Source: Bidens hawaiensis
Lineage: Eukaryota > Streptophyta > Magnoliopsida > Asterales > Asteraceae
Length of the DNA: 64,000 nt
Direction: 5' to 3'
Assembly (NCBI GenBank): GCA_021521415.1
Contig: JAIQDT010007311.1
Coordinates: 62,001 to 126,000 of the forward strand
Shown here: in pieces, positions 48,113 through 59,858 of the stretch
Position numbering within the stretch: the first letter of the stretch is position 1
How the letters are laid out: each line of letters starts with the position of its first letter
Made by a program: the position numbers and the translations under genes
Notes under the pieces: generated by a model
Databases searched by the model: none
What the model was told of the DNA's origin: nothing
The model's input: the letters and a program-made list of their open reading frames with translations, nothing else

Positions 48113-48257
48113 TATTAATCAATACATTTTATGGTCATATGGCCCGGCCCTAGGTTTATGTCAGCCGGCCCTAGAAGTCTATTGTAGATCTATAAATATA
48201 GAACCTATCGTGTTATGTTCAACACAATCAATATACAATCTTTCACCAACTTTAATT
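48113..48257 (+). repeat. Copia 3' LTR
   Basis: 145 bp, TATTAATCAATACA to CTTTAATT; one 5-base gap and about ten changes against the 5' LTR. The target duplication GCGGC follows. Confidence 0.9.
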
Positions 48258-48435
48258 GCGGCCATACGGTCTCATTCAATGTATGCTCTTTTCTTAACCG
48301 GTGGTGGAAGGAAATGAAGAGAACTCATATAATTTGTCACGAGCAACACCGCACTCGTAATTGCCTCTTCCTCCGCGTTATGATCGGCTTGTTGAGGATG
48401 CCAAAAAATGGTTGTACATAGTAGTGGAGAATCCA
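48258..48435 (-). pseudogene. Harbinger transposase, N-terminal part
   Basis: Starts at the ATG on the minus strand at 48435 (MDSPLLCTTIFWHPQQA), then AEEEAITSAVLLVTNYMSSL and 'LHFLPPPVKKRAYIE'. A stop (TGA) stands where Arg is usual, then DRMAA up to the Copia edge. The next residues, ANALLMEDF, are at 14966 on the far side of the Copia. The five bases GCGGC occur in both halves because of target duplication. Confidence 0.88.
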
Positions 48436-48696
48436 TATGTTTGATTTTGTAGAGAGTTGGTTGTGTATAGAGTTTGAGAAGTATGAGTTTTGATTGAAGA
48501 GTAGATGAATTATATAAGAAAAAAATTGTTTTTTTAAATAGCCGTTGATTTCAACGATCAATTTGTGGAATGTTTCAAAATTCATTCCATACCAACATTA
48601 TCTACAAAACGCCTATAAAAACCCCCCAAACGCCCGCGGGGGGGGGGGGGGTGCCCCGGCCAAAACGCCGCAAAAATTGCTCTACTACATATGGTC
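48436..48696 (-). other. Harbinger 5' leader and terminal region with G-tract
   Basis: Non-coding leader of the transposase gene and right terminal region. It contains a run of 14 G (near 48639-48652) within the GC-rich subterminal block, and ends at the terminal repeat next to TAA. Confidence 0.7.
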
Positions 48697-48699
48697 TAA

Positions 48700-50931
48700 G
48701 CCCAAAAATTAATGCATTGCCTTTTTGTATGCCATCCTGGTGTACCGCAGCGCTCCTACAACTCTAAGCTAGCATAGAATATTATAGTTAGATATTTCAG
48801 ACCAACGTATTGTACGACAGTGAGCATGTCCTACGCCCTTATATGTCAATGTTGTCTTATTTCTCCTTTTAAACGTCATTCCAACATAAGATAATCACAA
48901 AGTTATACACATTAGATAAAGCACAACTTCCATACCTCTATTGGGATTGCTTAATTTAAGCAATTTATGACTTATTAACAATTTGGAAAAGTTTGAACAT
49001 CATGATAGCCATCCCTCGACAAACAACACTCATGTTGAATCATCAAATAACCATAATATTTCTACAATCTCAAATAGTATAGCTCCCTTCAATTCACCAA
49101 AACATGTTTCTCCCTATTTTTTTTTACAAGAAGATCAAGCCCACATAAGATATAAAATTATAGTAGAACATTTTCTAGTTCTCTTTCACGTCATCATTAG
49201 ACATAATTCAACTTTTTATCTTTTATTTTAAAACTTTCCTAATAGATTGACTTACTTTGTCTCCATCATAGTCTAGGATATTAAATTGGCGACATACGTA
49301 CCTTTCAGGTTACCCTATCTTTACAACAAATCACATACCATCGACATAAATTTTGTTTTCATTACCCTAGAATATAATGTGTTTTGGGTTGCAATACATG
49401 ATTGTAAAATTCTTTAATTTTGAAACACAAAAATCCGACCCATTTTAAAATTTCGACACCTTTCATCTACATTTATTAATAAAATGGTGAATTGTTTTTG
49501 TATTAATGTTCATGATGTTGTTTATGTTTATCATGTTGTTTTATTATTTATGATGTTACAAATTTAATCCTAAGTGTTATATCACCTTTCTTTCATCAAT
49601 TGAGTCAAAGACATCAAAATCCATGATTACTAGCCTTATGACTAGCTTCTTTACTAGCTATCAAATTAACTTACCTTGATCTTGTTATTAACGATTTTGA
49701 GACTATGTAAAGCTCACTCTTTCTCTACAATTTCCTTACACAACCAATTTACACTCAAAATCATCCAAGTTTATCAATTTCTCTTAAGTCTTACTTTCAA
49801 ATGTTAACTGCTCAATAATTATTATTTTCTTTTTCTCTTGTGATTCAATCCTCGGGTAATGTTTATTTCTTGTCGCTATGCATAATGATTGTTTTCATGA
49901 TGACATCACAAACGACATTCATGGAGACGTATCATTCTTCGTAATCGGCTCGCTTATGTTCGGTTTATGAATTTTATGTTTAAAAGTCAACTTTTATTTT
50001 TACAAATTAATAATCAAGAACAAACATTTTTTTATCATACTACTTCATCTTTTTCAAATAATATTAGGCACAAACCCAACTCAAAAACCGAGTTCGTGTC
50101 TGACCAAAAAACGAATCACTCGTTAAACTAGTTTTCTTAATTAATTGTTCGGTAGGAACAAACAAGACTCTCACCTAAATTAACTAATAATTATTATAAC
50201 CCGTTTATTTTTCTAAGACTAAAATAAATTAACTTAACAAATCAAATAACCAAAAACCCTTTTAATAAACCCAAAATACTTTTTCTTTATAAACTGTTTT
50301 GTCATAAACCGAACGTCCTTGCCAAATTATTTTCTTTACGCAACTTCTTTTTAAGCCTAGCTATTTATTTATCTAGGGTCGTTCGTTGAACCAAACTTTG
50401 TCGGTTCACTCGTTTAAAGGCATATTTTTCTCTCGACTCGCTTACTTAACAAGTGAGTTTACATACCCCTTTTTCTATTTTTTATATTTTGAGGGTAGCA
50501 TGTATACCTTATTTACATTTACTCATGTTTTTATTACCACATCTATTCAAAACACAATTCAAATTATGTCTACGTGTGATGATTACATGATCTATGACTA
50601 TTCTCTATGTGCTTAAATGTTTATTTTATGTTTAGTGGTTTGTTATCTCATCCTCATCTATTCACATCTAGTATGATCATGCGTTTACCCAAGTACATTG
50701 ATTTTGTATCAATGGGAACAGGTCCACATCTATTTAACTGTTTATATTTTCCTAAGAATTGCAATGCTTATCATTGACATATGAATTGCGATTTTTTTTC
50801 TATATATATATATCTCAACTATACTTATGTATTCTCACCAACATTCGTGTTGACAAAACCATATTTTTATACAAGCTACAGGTACAACTAGTTGATATTG
50901 TTCAAGATTGAAAACATTAGTTACCTTAGGA
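48700..50931. other. AT-rich intergenic DNA, nothing recognised
   Basis: No long frame, no known protein motif and no clear repeat border that I could find on either strand. Confidence 0.5.
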
Positions 50932-51008
50932 TATTACTACATATATAAAAGAGAAGTTTGTTGACGTCGAAACATGATTGGTCCATTTGGCGGTGTGTTA
51001 TTGGGCCA

Positions 51009-51068
<60 letters not shown>

Positions 51069-51599
51069 TTCTTTTTTAGTTTTTGTTTTTTGTTTTAAGT
51101 TTGATAATTATACTTCTAATTATTTTTTTTGTGTTTTTATTTGTTTTATTTTAGTTCCGATACTGTAACGAGCGTGACTGAAACTGAAATAATCTGCGTA
51201 ATGAGCGTGACTGAAATCGAGCTAATCTACAAAGACTTGCTGTTTTTTGGTTTAGTTCCAATAGATAACAAATGTAGCGTATGCCGACCGAACGGCGATT
51301 CGTTTTTTAGTTTCGGTTAAGTAACGAACGCGAACGAAACTGGTCGAATTTGCATAGACTTGCCGCCTTAACGCTTGGGTTTTACCAACACTCAAGTTTT
51401 ACCGATCGAGGCCACCTCATTGGTCCACCTCAATTTTTATAACTTTTTGTGGTAGTTCTCGTACAATAACACACGTAACCAAAATCGACTGAATTCACGT
51501 CGACTTACTGCCTCAACATTTAGGACCGTTAACGCTTAGGTTTTACCACCGTCTGGATTTACCGACCTACCCAGCGTTTTACACGGGATAAAAAACTAG
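50932..51599 (+). mobile_element. Non-autonomous Helitron 1
   Basis: Ends in AAAAACTAG followed by T, the CTAG/T ending of plant Helitrons, with a weak CCC...GGG hairpin about ten bases before it. The start is likely near 'tattactacatatataaaag', though the usual TC is not intact. The inside has a long (TA)n tract (51013-51065) and a 'ttggtccacctcaattttt' block shared with Helitron 2. Confidence 0.6.
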
Positions 51600-51803
51600 T
51601 TATATATATACTAAATCCTAAATTACGGTTTACTCACATATGCATACTGTTCATAAGGGGAGCCGGTAACCTTATGACACGTGTGTAAAGCATTGCAAAT
51701 TTGAATGAGACAGTTAATTTTATGCTTTTTTGTTTGTATCCGTGTCCTCTTTTGAGCGTCCTTATCTTTATTACAATAAAGATAAATACAAATAAAACTT
51801 ACA

Positions 51804-52236
51804 AAATAAACAAATGACAAGTTTGGTGTCCACGTGACCTATTGGGCCACTTGACGGCACCAATCTGACCCGTAAATTTTGTTTTTGGTTTTTTAATTTA
51901 GTCATCAGAATAAATGTAGCGGAGACTGGCCGAACGCTAATTTTTCTTTCGGTTCCAGTATTATAAACAACGCGATGGAAACTGACCGAATTCCCGTAGA
52001 CTTACCGTTTCAACGCCCGGGATCAACAACGGTTGGGTTTTATCGACGCTCGAGTTTTACCGACCGCCACCAACCCATTGGTCCACCTCAATTTTTATAG
52101 TTTTGTTGTTTTATATTTGGTTTTAATTCCAGTACAAATATCGAATTCGCATCGACTTACCCGCTCAGCACTTGGATTTTACCACAGTCTGAGTTTTACC
52201 GACCTTGCCGGCGCAACGCGCCGGGTTAAAAACTAG
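51804..52236 (+). mobile_element. Non-autonomous Helitron 2 (start uncertain)
   Basis: Ends with the hairpin CCGGCGCAACGCGCCGG, a short spacer and AACTAG, then T. The internal blocks 'ttggtccacctcaattttt' and TTTACCGACC are shared with Helitron 1. Confidence 0.7.
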
Positions 52237-52271
52237 TTCAATCTAATATACACTATTAATATATTAATTAA

Positions 52272-52808
52272 CTAGGTTAGTAACCCGTATATACACGGGC
52301 TGAATAAAAGAATATAACATCAATAATAAAGATGTTTACATACAATTCAATGGTACGATATGATAACTTCAGTTTTAAAATAGTAAAATAAATCAAGAAT
52401 CAAGCCAAGTTTAACTAAATTTTCAAAGAAGACAAATTCTGGGTATTTAAATGTACACACGCTCGAAAAAGAGACCTTTAATAGTTTAGGCATATGTTTG
52501 TTGTTTTATACAAATCAAATGGATCTTTATAATAATAATATTTTGAAATAAGATATTTAAAAATTAGTTTAAAACACATAATAAATAAATAAACATTAAA
52601 TATTTTGTTTTATTTCTGGAAATCACCATTAAATGAGAGTTAATGAAAATTTAATTTGGAATTTTAAAAATAATAATAAATGTAGCATATTAAATTTAAT
52701 AGATTTAAATATGGTTTAATTTTGGAAAATAGCTTATGTGCCATCCTATTGGACACTTTAAAAAGATGGCATGTGCCCACATAGTCTTGCTTTAATATAT
52801 TAGTAAGA
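52272..52808 (-). mobile_element. Non-autonomous Helitron 3
   Basis: On the minus strand it starts TCTTACTAATATATTAAAGC after A, and ends with the hairpin CCCGTGTATATACGGG and TTACTAACCTAG before T. All Helitron end rules are met and there is no target duplication. 537 bp, no coding sequence. Confidence 0.75.
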
Positions 52809-52815
52809 TATTTGA

Positions 52816-53774
52816 TCTATAATATATATAAACGAAAACCCAAAAATCCTATGTGTCGCGATGTGGTCGCTCCCCTCTTTTATGGAAGCCACCAGATTTC
52901 TTGATTTTTAAATGGAGGCCTCTCATTGATTTAACCCAAATTCATGGGTATGGGTCTTACCAAAACCAGATAGCTCTTAAACGAGTTATAACATCTCATT
53001 AAATTAAAAATTAATCTTACCAATTATTTGATATGAAAATCATACAAAATAGGAATATACTAAAATTTAATATCCAATTTAAAAAGAAAAAGATATTATT
53101 TATAATTAATAAACAATTTTATAGTAAAAAACATAAGCAGGTCATAGGTTACCAAATCCAGATAACTTTTAAACGGGTTATAACATATCATTTATTTATG
53201 AAACGCTTTCATCATCAAATCCTAACTATATTATTAACTTTCTTACAATAAAGAAAATTAAAATCCAAAAAACAAATATTAAAAAATAAAAAATGTAAAA
53301 CAACCATTCTCTCAAGCCATCAGATTACTTTATTTGTAAATGAAGGCTTCTCACGCATTTGACCCGAATTCACTGGTAAAGGTCTCACCAAACCCAGATA
53401 GCTCTTAAACGTGTTATAACATCTCATTATATTAAAAATAATCTCATCAAATATTTGATATGAAAATTCTATAAAATAGAAATATACTAAAAATTAATAT
53501 TCTATTTTATTTTTTAAAAAGATATTATTTATAATTAAAAAACAATTTTGTAATAAAGAAAATAAACGGGTAATGGGTATCACCAAAGCCAGATAGCTTT
53601 TCAACCGAATTATAACATATCATTTATTTGTAAAACAATTTTATCATCAAATCTCAACTGTATTAATTATTAACTTTTCTTACAATAAATAAAATTAAAA
53701 TCCAAATATACATATATAAATATTAAAAACGAATAATGTAAAATAATCCCCGTAATACGGGGAATAAAATCTAG
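52816..53774 (+). mobile_element. Non-autonomous Helitron 4 with internal duplication
   Basis: Starts TCTATAATATATATAAACGA after A, a classic plant Helitron start. Ends with the hairpin CCCCGTAATACGGGG and AATAAAATCTAG before T. Inside, a block of about 428 bases is tandemly repeated ('ccagatagctcttaaacg' at about 52966 and 53394). Each block holds two related sub-copies. Confidence 0.8.
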
Positions 53775-53888
53775 TATATTAATATAACATAATGTATTAA
53801 CAAAACAAGAATATCTAATTTAACGTCAATGCAAATTTAGTTGCCTTAAAAACTGAAAAATCATGAATCACATACTAGCCGGCCACAT

Positions 53889-54542
53889 TATTACTACTAT
53901 ATATATAATTTACATGTTTGGTGCCGCAAGTGACTTATTGGGTCATTTGGTGGCACTGTATTAGTCGGCGATTCTTTTTTAGTTTAGTTATCATAATAAA
54001 CGTAATAGAAATCATCCAAGCGTCAATTTTTTTTTTAGTTCCGGGACCATAACAAATTTAAAACGAACCGACCAAGTTTGCGCAGACTCGCGGCCTTATT
54101 TAAAGCCCATGACCGACAACACTACCGACTGCCAAATTGGTCGTTGGTCCACCTTAAGTTTTATATTTTTTCGTTTTTTTTTGTTCCGGTACCGTAAGGC
54201 ACGTAATCAAAATCGATCGAATTCATGTCAAATTACTGCCTCAATGCTCGTGACTAACAATACTTGGGTTTTACCACCGCCCGGGTTTGCCAACCAAATA
54301 AATATCGTCTTAAATATTTTTTTTCTTATATGTTAATGTTTTTATATGTTAATTTGACAAATTAATTTTTTGGATTAAACCCTCAAATTTTGCCAATGGT
54401 GTCCATATCGTGACGAACATAGCCGTTACTGATTGAATTCGTGTCAACTTATTGTCGTAACGCTCGGGTTTTACCAACGCCCAGGTTTCAACGCTAGGGT
54501 TTTGCAAACTGCCCGGCGCAACGCGCCAGGTAGAAAAACTAG
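53889..54542 (+). mobile_element. Non-autonomous Helitron 5
   Basis: Ends with the hairpin CCCGGCGCAACGCGCCAGG, a short spacer and AAAAACTAG, then T. The likely start is near 'ttactactatatatataat', with the TC lost. It shares wording with Helitrons 1 and 2, so these three form one family. Confidence 0.7.
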
Positions 54543-55094
54543 TTTACTTTAACATACAAAATTACGATGTATTTGTTCTGATTATTGAATTTGTGTGCTT
54601 GTTTAATGTTAATGAAATTAAATAATTTTTGTCGCTTTAATTAGTGTCTTTTGAGCTACTATCCAATCAATAAATTACGTCTTGGCATGTTCCGCTGCTT
54701 TTGGTCGGGGTGTGACATGACTAACCGGTCATGTTCAACATGCTTAACGCTCTTATAACTTGATCATCACTTGTCAACCCACTTGACATGTTTAAAAAAC
54801 ATGTTAAATGTATCGTGTTCGTTTACACAAAGTTGCGTGTTTGTGAGTTAGGGTCAATACTTTTGACACAAATAAATATATTGACAAAACATATTTGTCT
54901 CAAATGTATAAAAGCACATTATATTTGATACAGTGCAACTTTTAATAAATTTATATCCAAACGAATTATGTATTTAGATTTATATATTACAAATTCTATA
55001 AAAATTTGAAGTTATATCTTGAATACAAGTCTTTCAAAATAAAGAAATGGAAAGATAAAATATTAAAATATCAAACGTTATCATAAATTTAAAA
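54543..55094. other. AT-rich intergenic DNA, nothing recognised
   Basis: No gene. 54720-54840 contains short self-complementary words (ACATGTT, GTCAAC), possibly an old MITE, but no borders could be set. Confidence 0.45.
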
Positions 55095-55712
55095 GGGAAA
55101 ATTCCTAAAATAAGCATTTATGAAAACAAAATTCTAGTTTTATGTATCATTTCCAAAAAATTCTAAAAATAGGTATTATAAACTAGTCGTGACGAGTAGT
55201 TTGTAGAAACCAATTCGAACTTGTCATGTGTCCTTAAACTAACTGTAACGAGCACGTTCACTAATCAATTACTCGTCACGACTAAATAAGTTTAATGCCT
55301 CGTAATCATCGCCCACGAGTAATTCATAAGTTCTTTAGTCGCGACGAATAGATTATAAGGTTAAACTAGTTGTGACGAGTAAATTATAAGGTTAAACTAG
55401 TCCCGACGTGTTAACTACTAATAAACTACTCGTGTAGGAAATGTAAACCAGGTAAACTAGTCGTCGCGACTAAAGCATTTATAAATAACTCATGGGCATT
55501 GATTGCGAGACATGAAACTTATTTAGTCGTGACGATTAATTGATTAGTAAACGTGCTCGTTACGGTTAGTTTAAGGACACATGACAATTTTTAATTGGTT
55601 CTACAAACTACTCGTCACGACTAGTTTATAATACCTATTTCTGCAATTTTTTACAAATGATACCTAAAATAAGAACTTTGTTTTCATAAATACTTATTTT
55701 GGGAATTTTCCC
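55095..55712. mobile_element. Mutator-type foldback MITE, 618 bp
   Basis: Starts GGGAAAATTCCTAAAATAAG and ends with the near inverse ...TTATTTTGGGAATTTTCCC. The arms are complementary over more than 200 bases, with centre near 55410. The 9-bp target duplication AATTTAAAA is perfect (55086-55094 and 55713-55721), as for Mutator elements. The arms carry several copies of TCGTGACGAGTA and its variants. No coding sequence. Confidence 0.88.
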
Positions 55713-55734
55713 AATTTAAAAACAGGATAAAAAC

Positions 55735-55759
55735 TTATTATTATTATTATTATTATTAT
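55735..55759. repeat. (TTA)n microsatellite
   Basis: About eight TTA units right of the foldback element. Confidence 0.9.
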
Positions 55760-55793
55760 CATATGTTTAAAACATTAAAAATATCCCACATAA

Positions 55794-56077
55794 GAGCATT
55801 CTCATCCATCCCCCTATCCTTAAACCAAAAATTACACTAAACCTCACTATATTTTCTCTTTCCATTTCAATTAAATAATACTTTTTTATACCTTTATCAT
55901 TAACTTTTCTCTTTCTCTCACTCACAACCACTTTCAAAAAATATTAAAAAATTATAGGGGGTGAACAGTAACTTTTCAAATATACAGAAAAATCACTGTT
56001 TTTTCTAAAATATAAAACCTCTTTACTCACAACACCCATAATCACTCTCTAACGTGAAGGGTTGGACAAGAATGCTG
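55794..56077. mobile_element. Tourist-like MITE, copy 2
   Basis: Ends GAGCATTCTCATCCA and near inverse TTGGACAAGAATGCTG, with TAA on both sides (55791-55793, 56078-56080). The middle is related to 13119-13429. It lies about 230 bases upstream of the xylose isomerase ATG, so it is in or next to that gene's promoter. Confidence 0.72.
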
Positions 56078-56307
56078 TAACTTGTGAGTCTGCATCCTTA
56101 TCTCCATCATTAATATTTATAAGAATACCTAAAACAACATGCGGGTGTCTGTTGCAACAAATCAATATATAATTTCATTCTAGAAGCCTATCAAAACCAT
56201 CCATCAGGTCTCTCTTCTTTTAATTCTAATTCTTTCAGTTCTTTCTGTCTGATCTAAAATTGCATTTGAATTTGATCTATAGGTTATTGAATATATATTT
56301 GAATTCG

Positions 56308-59300
56308 ATGAAGAAGTTCTTGCTGTCTTTAATCTGCTTCACTGTCATCTCTAAATCAGTGGTAAATACTTCTGCATGGCTTCCCAATCAATAAGTTTTT
56401 TTTTAATTAATTATTTTGATGTTTTTTTTGGTAGATTTGTGAACCACCTACTTGTCCTGCTACTAATCTTGGTGGCGGTGATTGTGGTTTCGAAGATTCC
56501 GGTGAATGGGAAGGAGAATTCTTTCCCGGGATTCCCAAAATTAAGTACGAGGTAATGGAACTGAGTATTATTAGTTTTGGATTTTTTTGATGATGAATTA
56601 TTTGTTGTTGATATAATTGTTTCGTGTAGGGGCCGAGTAGCAAGAACCCGCTTGCGTATAAATGGTACAATGCCAATGAGGAGATTCTTGGCAAGAATAT
56701 GAAGGTTAGTTTTTTAAAAAGTCCACTTTTTTTTTTACTTTTTTTTTTGTTTAGGGAATTTAAAGATTCTTTTAAAGATTGTACCTTTTGATTTAGGGAA
56801 TTTTAGAGATTACATTAGCTTGATCTTTAGGGATGTTCAAAAAGCTCACAGCTCGCTCACAAAACCTTGCTTTGTAAACGAGTTGAGCCGAGCTGGCCTG
56901 AGCCAAGTAATCTTGGCTCGTTGGCTCACTTGTTAGGCTCGTTTAGCTGGCTTGTTGGATAGATTAAATTTAAGCGCAAATTTAACCTATAATATAAAAT
57001 ATGTAACCTTTTTATTTTATTCTATTAGGGGGTGTTTGGGATAGCCAAGTAGCCAATTATAACCAATTAACTTTTTGAAAAGTAATAAGATGTTTGGGAT
57101 TGCTTTTGGTGTGAGGGGGGAAAGTTAATAAGTCACAAAAGTGTGACTTGTTAACTTATTGAAAAGTCATAAAAGAACTTTCATAAGTAATCCCAAACAT
57201 CCCCTTAGTTAAGCATTATATGTGCATTAAAAAGAATATCTTTCAAATTGGCTTGGCATGGCTCTTTACAGCCCTATTTGTCTTAGAACATTTTTTTAAT
57301 CAAATATAAAGGATCATTGTACATTTAAACGACCTTATTGTTTGCTCACAATATATAGGATTGGTTGCGATTTAGTGTTGCATTTTGGCACACGTTTCGT
57401 GGGACCGGGGGTGACCCATTTGGTGCAGCGACTAAGATGTGGCCATGGGAAGATGGTACCAATTCGTTAGGCATGGCTAAACGGAGAAGTAAGATTAACT
57501 GTTTTTGAACCCTTAAAACACTACTTTATATGTTTAGTTTTTGTATTCATTTAGCAGGAGTTTGTACTTATTAAAATTTATTTTTGTTGCAGTGAGAGCT
57601 AACTTTGAGTTCCTTGAAAAACTTGGAGTGGACCGATGGTGCTTTCATGACAGAGACATTGCTCCAGATGCTAGAACATTAGAGGTAACTTTACCCTATT
57701 TATTATCATTATACTTGATATTTATTTTTTTGTGGAAAATGTTGTCATACTGGTTGACAATATCATTATCTTTTTAGGAAACTAATGCAAATCTGGATGA
57801 AATTGTAGCTCTTGCAAAAGAACTTCAGGTAATTTTAGGCCTGTAAACGATCCGAACGTTCATTGAACTGTTCATGAACCGTTTAGTGGAAAGTTTGTTT
57901 ATAAACGTTTATTTAATACACAAACAAACATGAACAATTTTTTTGTTTAGTTAAACGCACGAACATGAACTCGTCTGTCGTGTACTCATTGTGTTTGTGA
58001 ACATACACTTATGTTTGTTCACATTCGTTCATTTACTTTTGTTTTTCTACGCTCGTTTGTTTAGATATTCGTAATATTTTCTAGGCCCACTACAATTTAT
58101 TATAGTTTTATGAAATTAAAATATCACCAATTACAATTTAATCTAGTTCTGATAATTTTTTAGGTCCAAAATATTGATTTTCATTCATATGTGTTAAGTA
58201 ATGTTTGTTTCTTTGTGTTTCTTTACGTTCGTGAACCGTTCGTTTGTACTATTAACGAACGACCATAAACGAACATGTTCATTCCCTAAACGAACGAACA
58301 CGAGCAAGAAACTTCGTTTGCTAATTCTTCTCGTTCGATCATTTGTTCGGTTAAAGTTAAACAAATGGATACGATTGCATTCGTCCTGTTTGTTTACAGG
58401 CCTAGGTAATTTCTCTTGGTTTAATATAAATTTCAGTGTGTATTTTATCAAAATGCATTTTACCAGTTTTTTTTATACGCTAATTTACATTTTCTCAGGG
58501 GACCAAGATTCGTCCTTTATGGGGCACAGCTCAGTTATTCATGCATCCCCGCTATATGCACGGTGGTGCCACCAGGTAATTTTCAAAATATTATAATTTT
58601 CAAGATCTATTTTTAAAATATATTTAGTTAATCAGAAATCTAAACTTTACTTTGTATGTCATCACAGCCCTGAAATTGGTGTCTATGCATATGCTGCAGC
58701 GCAAGTTAAGAAAGCAATAGAGGTCGGTAATTAAAGTAAATGAAGTAAACATCTTCTGTTGATATATTATTGTGTTAATTATTATTTAAAAACAGGTTAC
58801 ACATTATCTTGGGGGTGAAAATTATGTATTTTGGGGTGGTCGTGAGGGTTATCAGACTCTTCTCAATACTGATATGGAAAGAGAACTTGATCACATGGTA
58901 AGATTACGAGTAAAAAATAATATTATCATTTTTTTAATTAAATTGTTTTGATAGTGTTACCAAACTTAATAATTTTGCTTGTTTGCAGGCACGGTTTTTT
59001 GAAGCTGCTGTAGCTTATAAGAAGAAGATTGGATTCAATGGTAATTTAAGCATTTATTTTCAGATTAATTTTAGTAATAACTGTATCTTGTTAGTCACAA
59101 GTTAATTATATGCATGTTAACTTTATTTTTTTCTTGATTTCAGGAACACTTCTTATTGAGCCTAAGCCTCAAGAACCAACAAAACACCAGTAAGATATTA
59201 TACATTTTTGTTTAGAAAAATAATCAACCCTTTAATTTTTGTTATTCTCATGAGTTCACATGCTTATGCCATCAGGTATGATTGGGATTCTGCCACAGCA

Positions 59301-59824
59301 GCTAATTTCTTACGAAAATATGGACTTACAGGTCATATTTTATTCATTTTATATAATATTCATTGCAAAAGTATCAAAGATTGTGACTGAAATATTGTAT
59401 TATAAAATTAATAATTGCAATAGTTTTCAATAAAACAATTCTGATTTTTCTACAATGTATATTAATCACTGCAGGTGAATTCAAATTGAACATCGAATGC
59501 AACCATGCTACTTTATCCGGGCACAGGTGTGTGACAAATTGGATTTATTTATTTTTTTATATTTCTGTTCATTTAAAAAAAGTGGATAGAAGAATAGGAA
59601 TGAAATGTTTCACAACCTTTAATGTTTCACAGTCAAATTACAACTTTACTATTTAACTTTCATGAGGTTTGATTTTTATTTTTGTATTTTGCAGTTGTCA
59701 TCATGAACTTGAAACTGCAAGAATCAATGGGTTACTAGGAAATATAGATGCAAACACCGGTGACCCTCAAGTTGGTATGATATTGACATTAAGCTAATTT
59801 TGTTTATAATTGTTATTCTTATTC

Positions 59825-59858
<34 letters not shown>

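Larger units (their letters stand above)
14967..48257 (+). mobile_element. Ty1/Copia retrotransposon, expanded to 33 kb by nested insertions
   Basis: Short LTRs (150 and 145 bp), a methionine-tRNA primer site, then gag, protease, integrase, RT and RNase H in Copia order. Target duplication GCGGC is intact on both sides (14962-14966 and 48258-48262), and the flanks join into one Harbinger transposase frame. The LTRs start TA and end CT (TT in the right copy). Such non-canonical TA..CT ends are known in Copia elements. By eye the two LTRs differ at about ten sites plus a 5-base gap, so the insertion is not recent. The gag is split by a LARD and the integrase by an Athila element. Confidence 0.92.
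13441..48696 (-). mobile_element. PIF/Harbinger transposon, split by a 33-kb nested insertion
   Basis: The outermost shell of the nest. The left end reads GACCAAATGTAGTCAAAATG. The right end, read on the minus strand, starts GACCATATGTAGTAGAGCA. Both are flanked by TAA (13438-13440 and 48697-48699), the 3-bp target duplication of PIF/Harbinger. Without the Copia insertion the element is about 2 kb and holds one transposase gene on the minus strand. No MYB-like partner frame, found in fully autonomous members, is visible. It is therefore inactive twice over. Confidence 0.85.

Noticed and set aside
48337..48585. 82-residue minus-strand frame
   Set aside because: Out of frame with the recognisable Harbinger N-terminus, which starts at 48435 in another frame.
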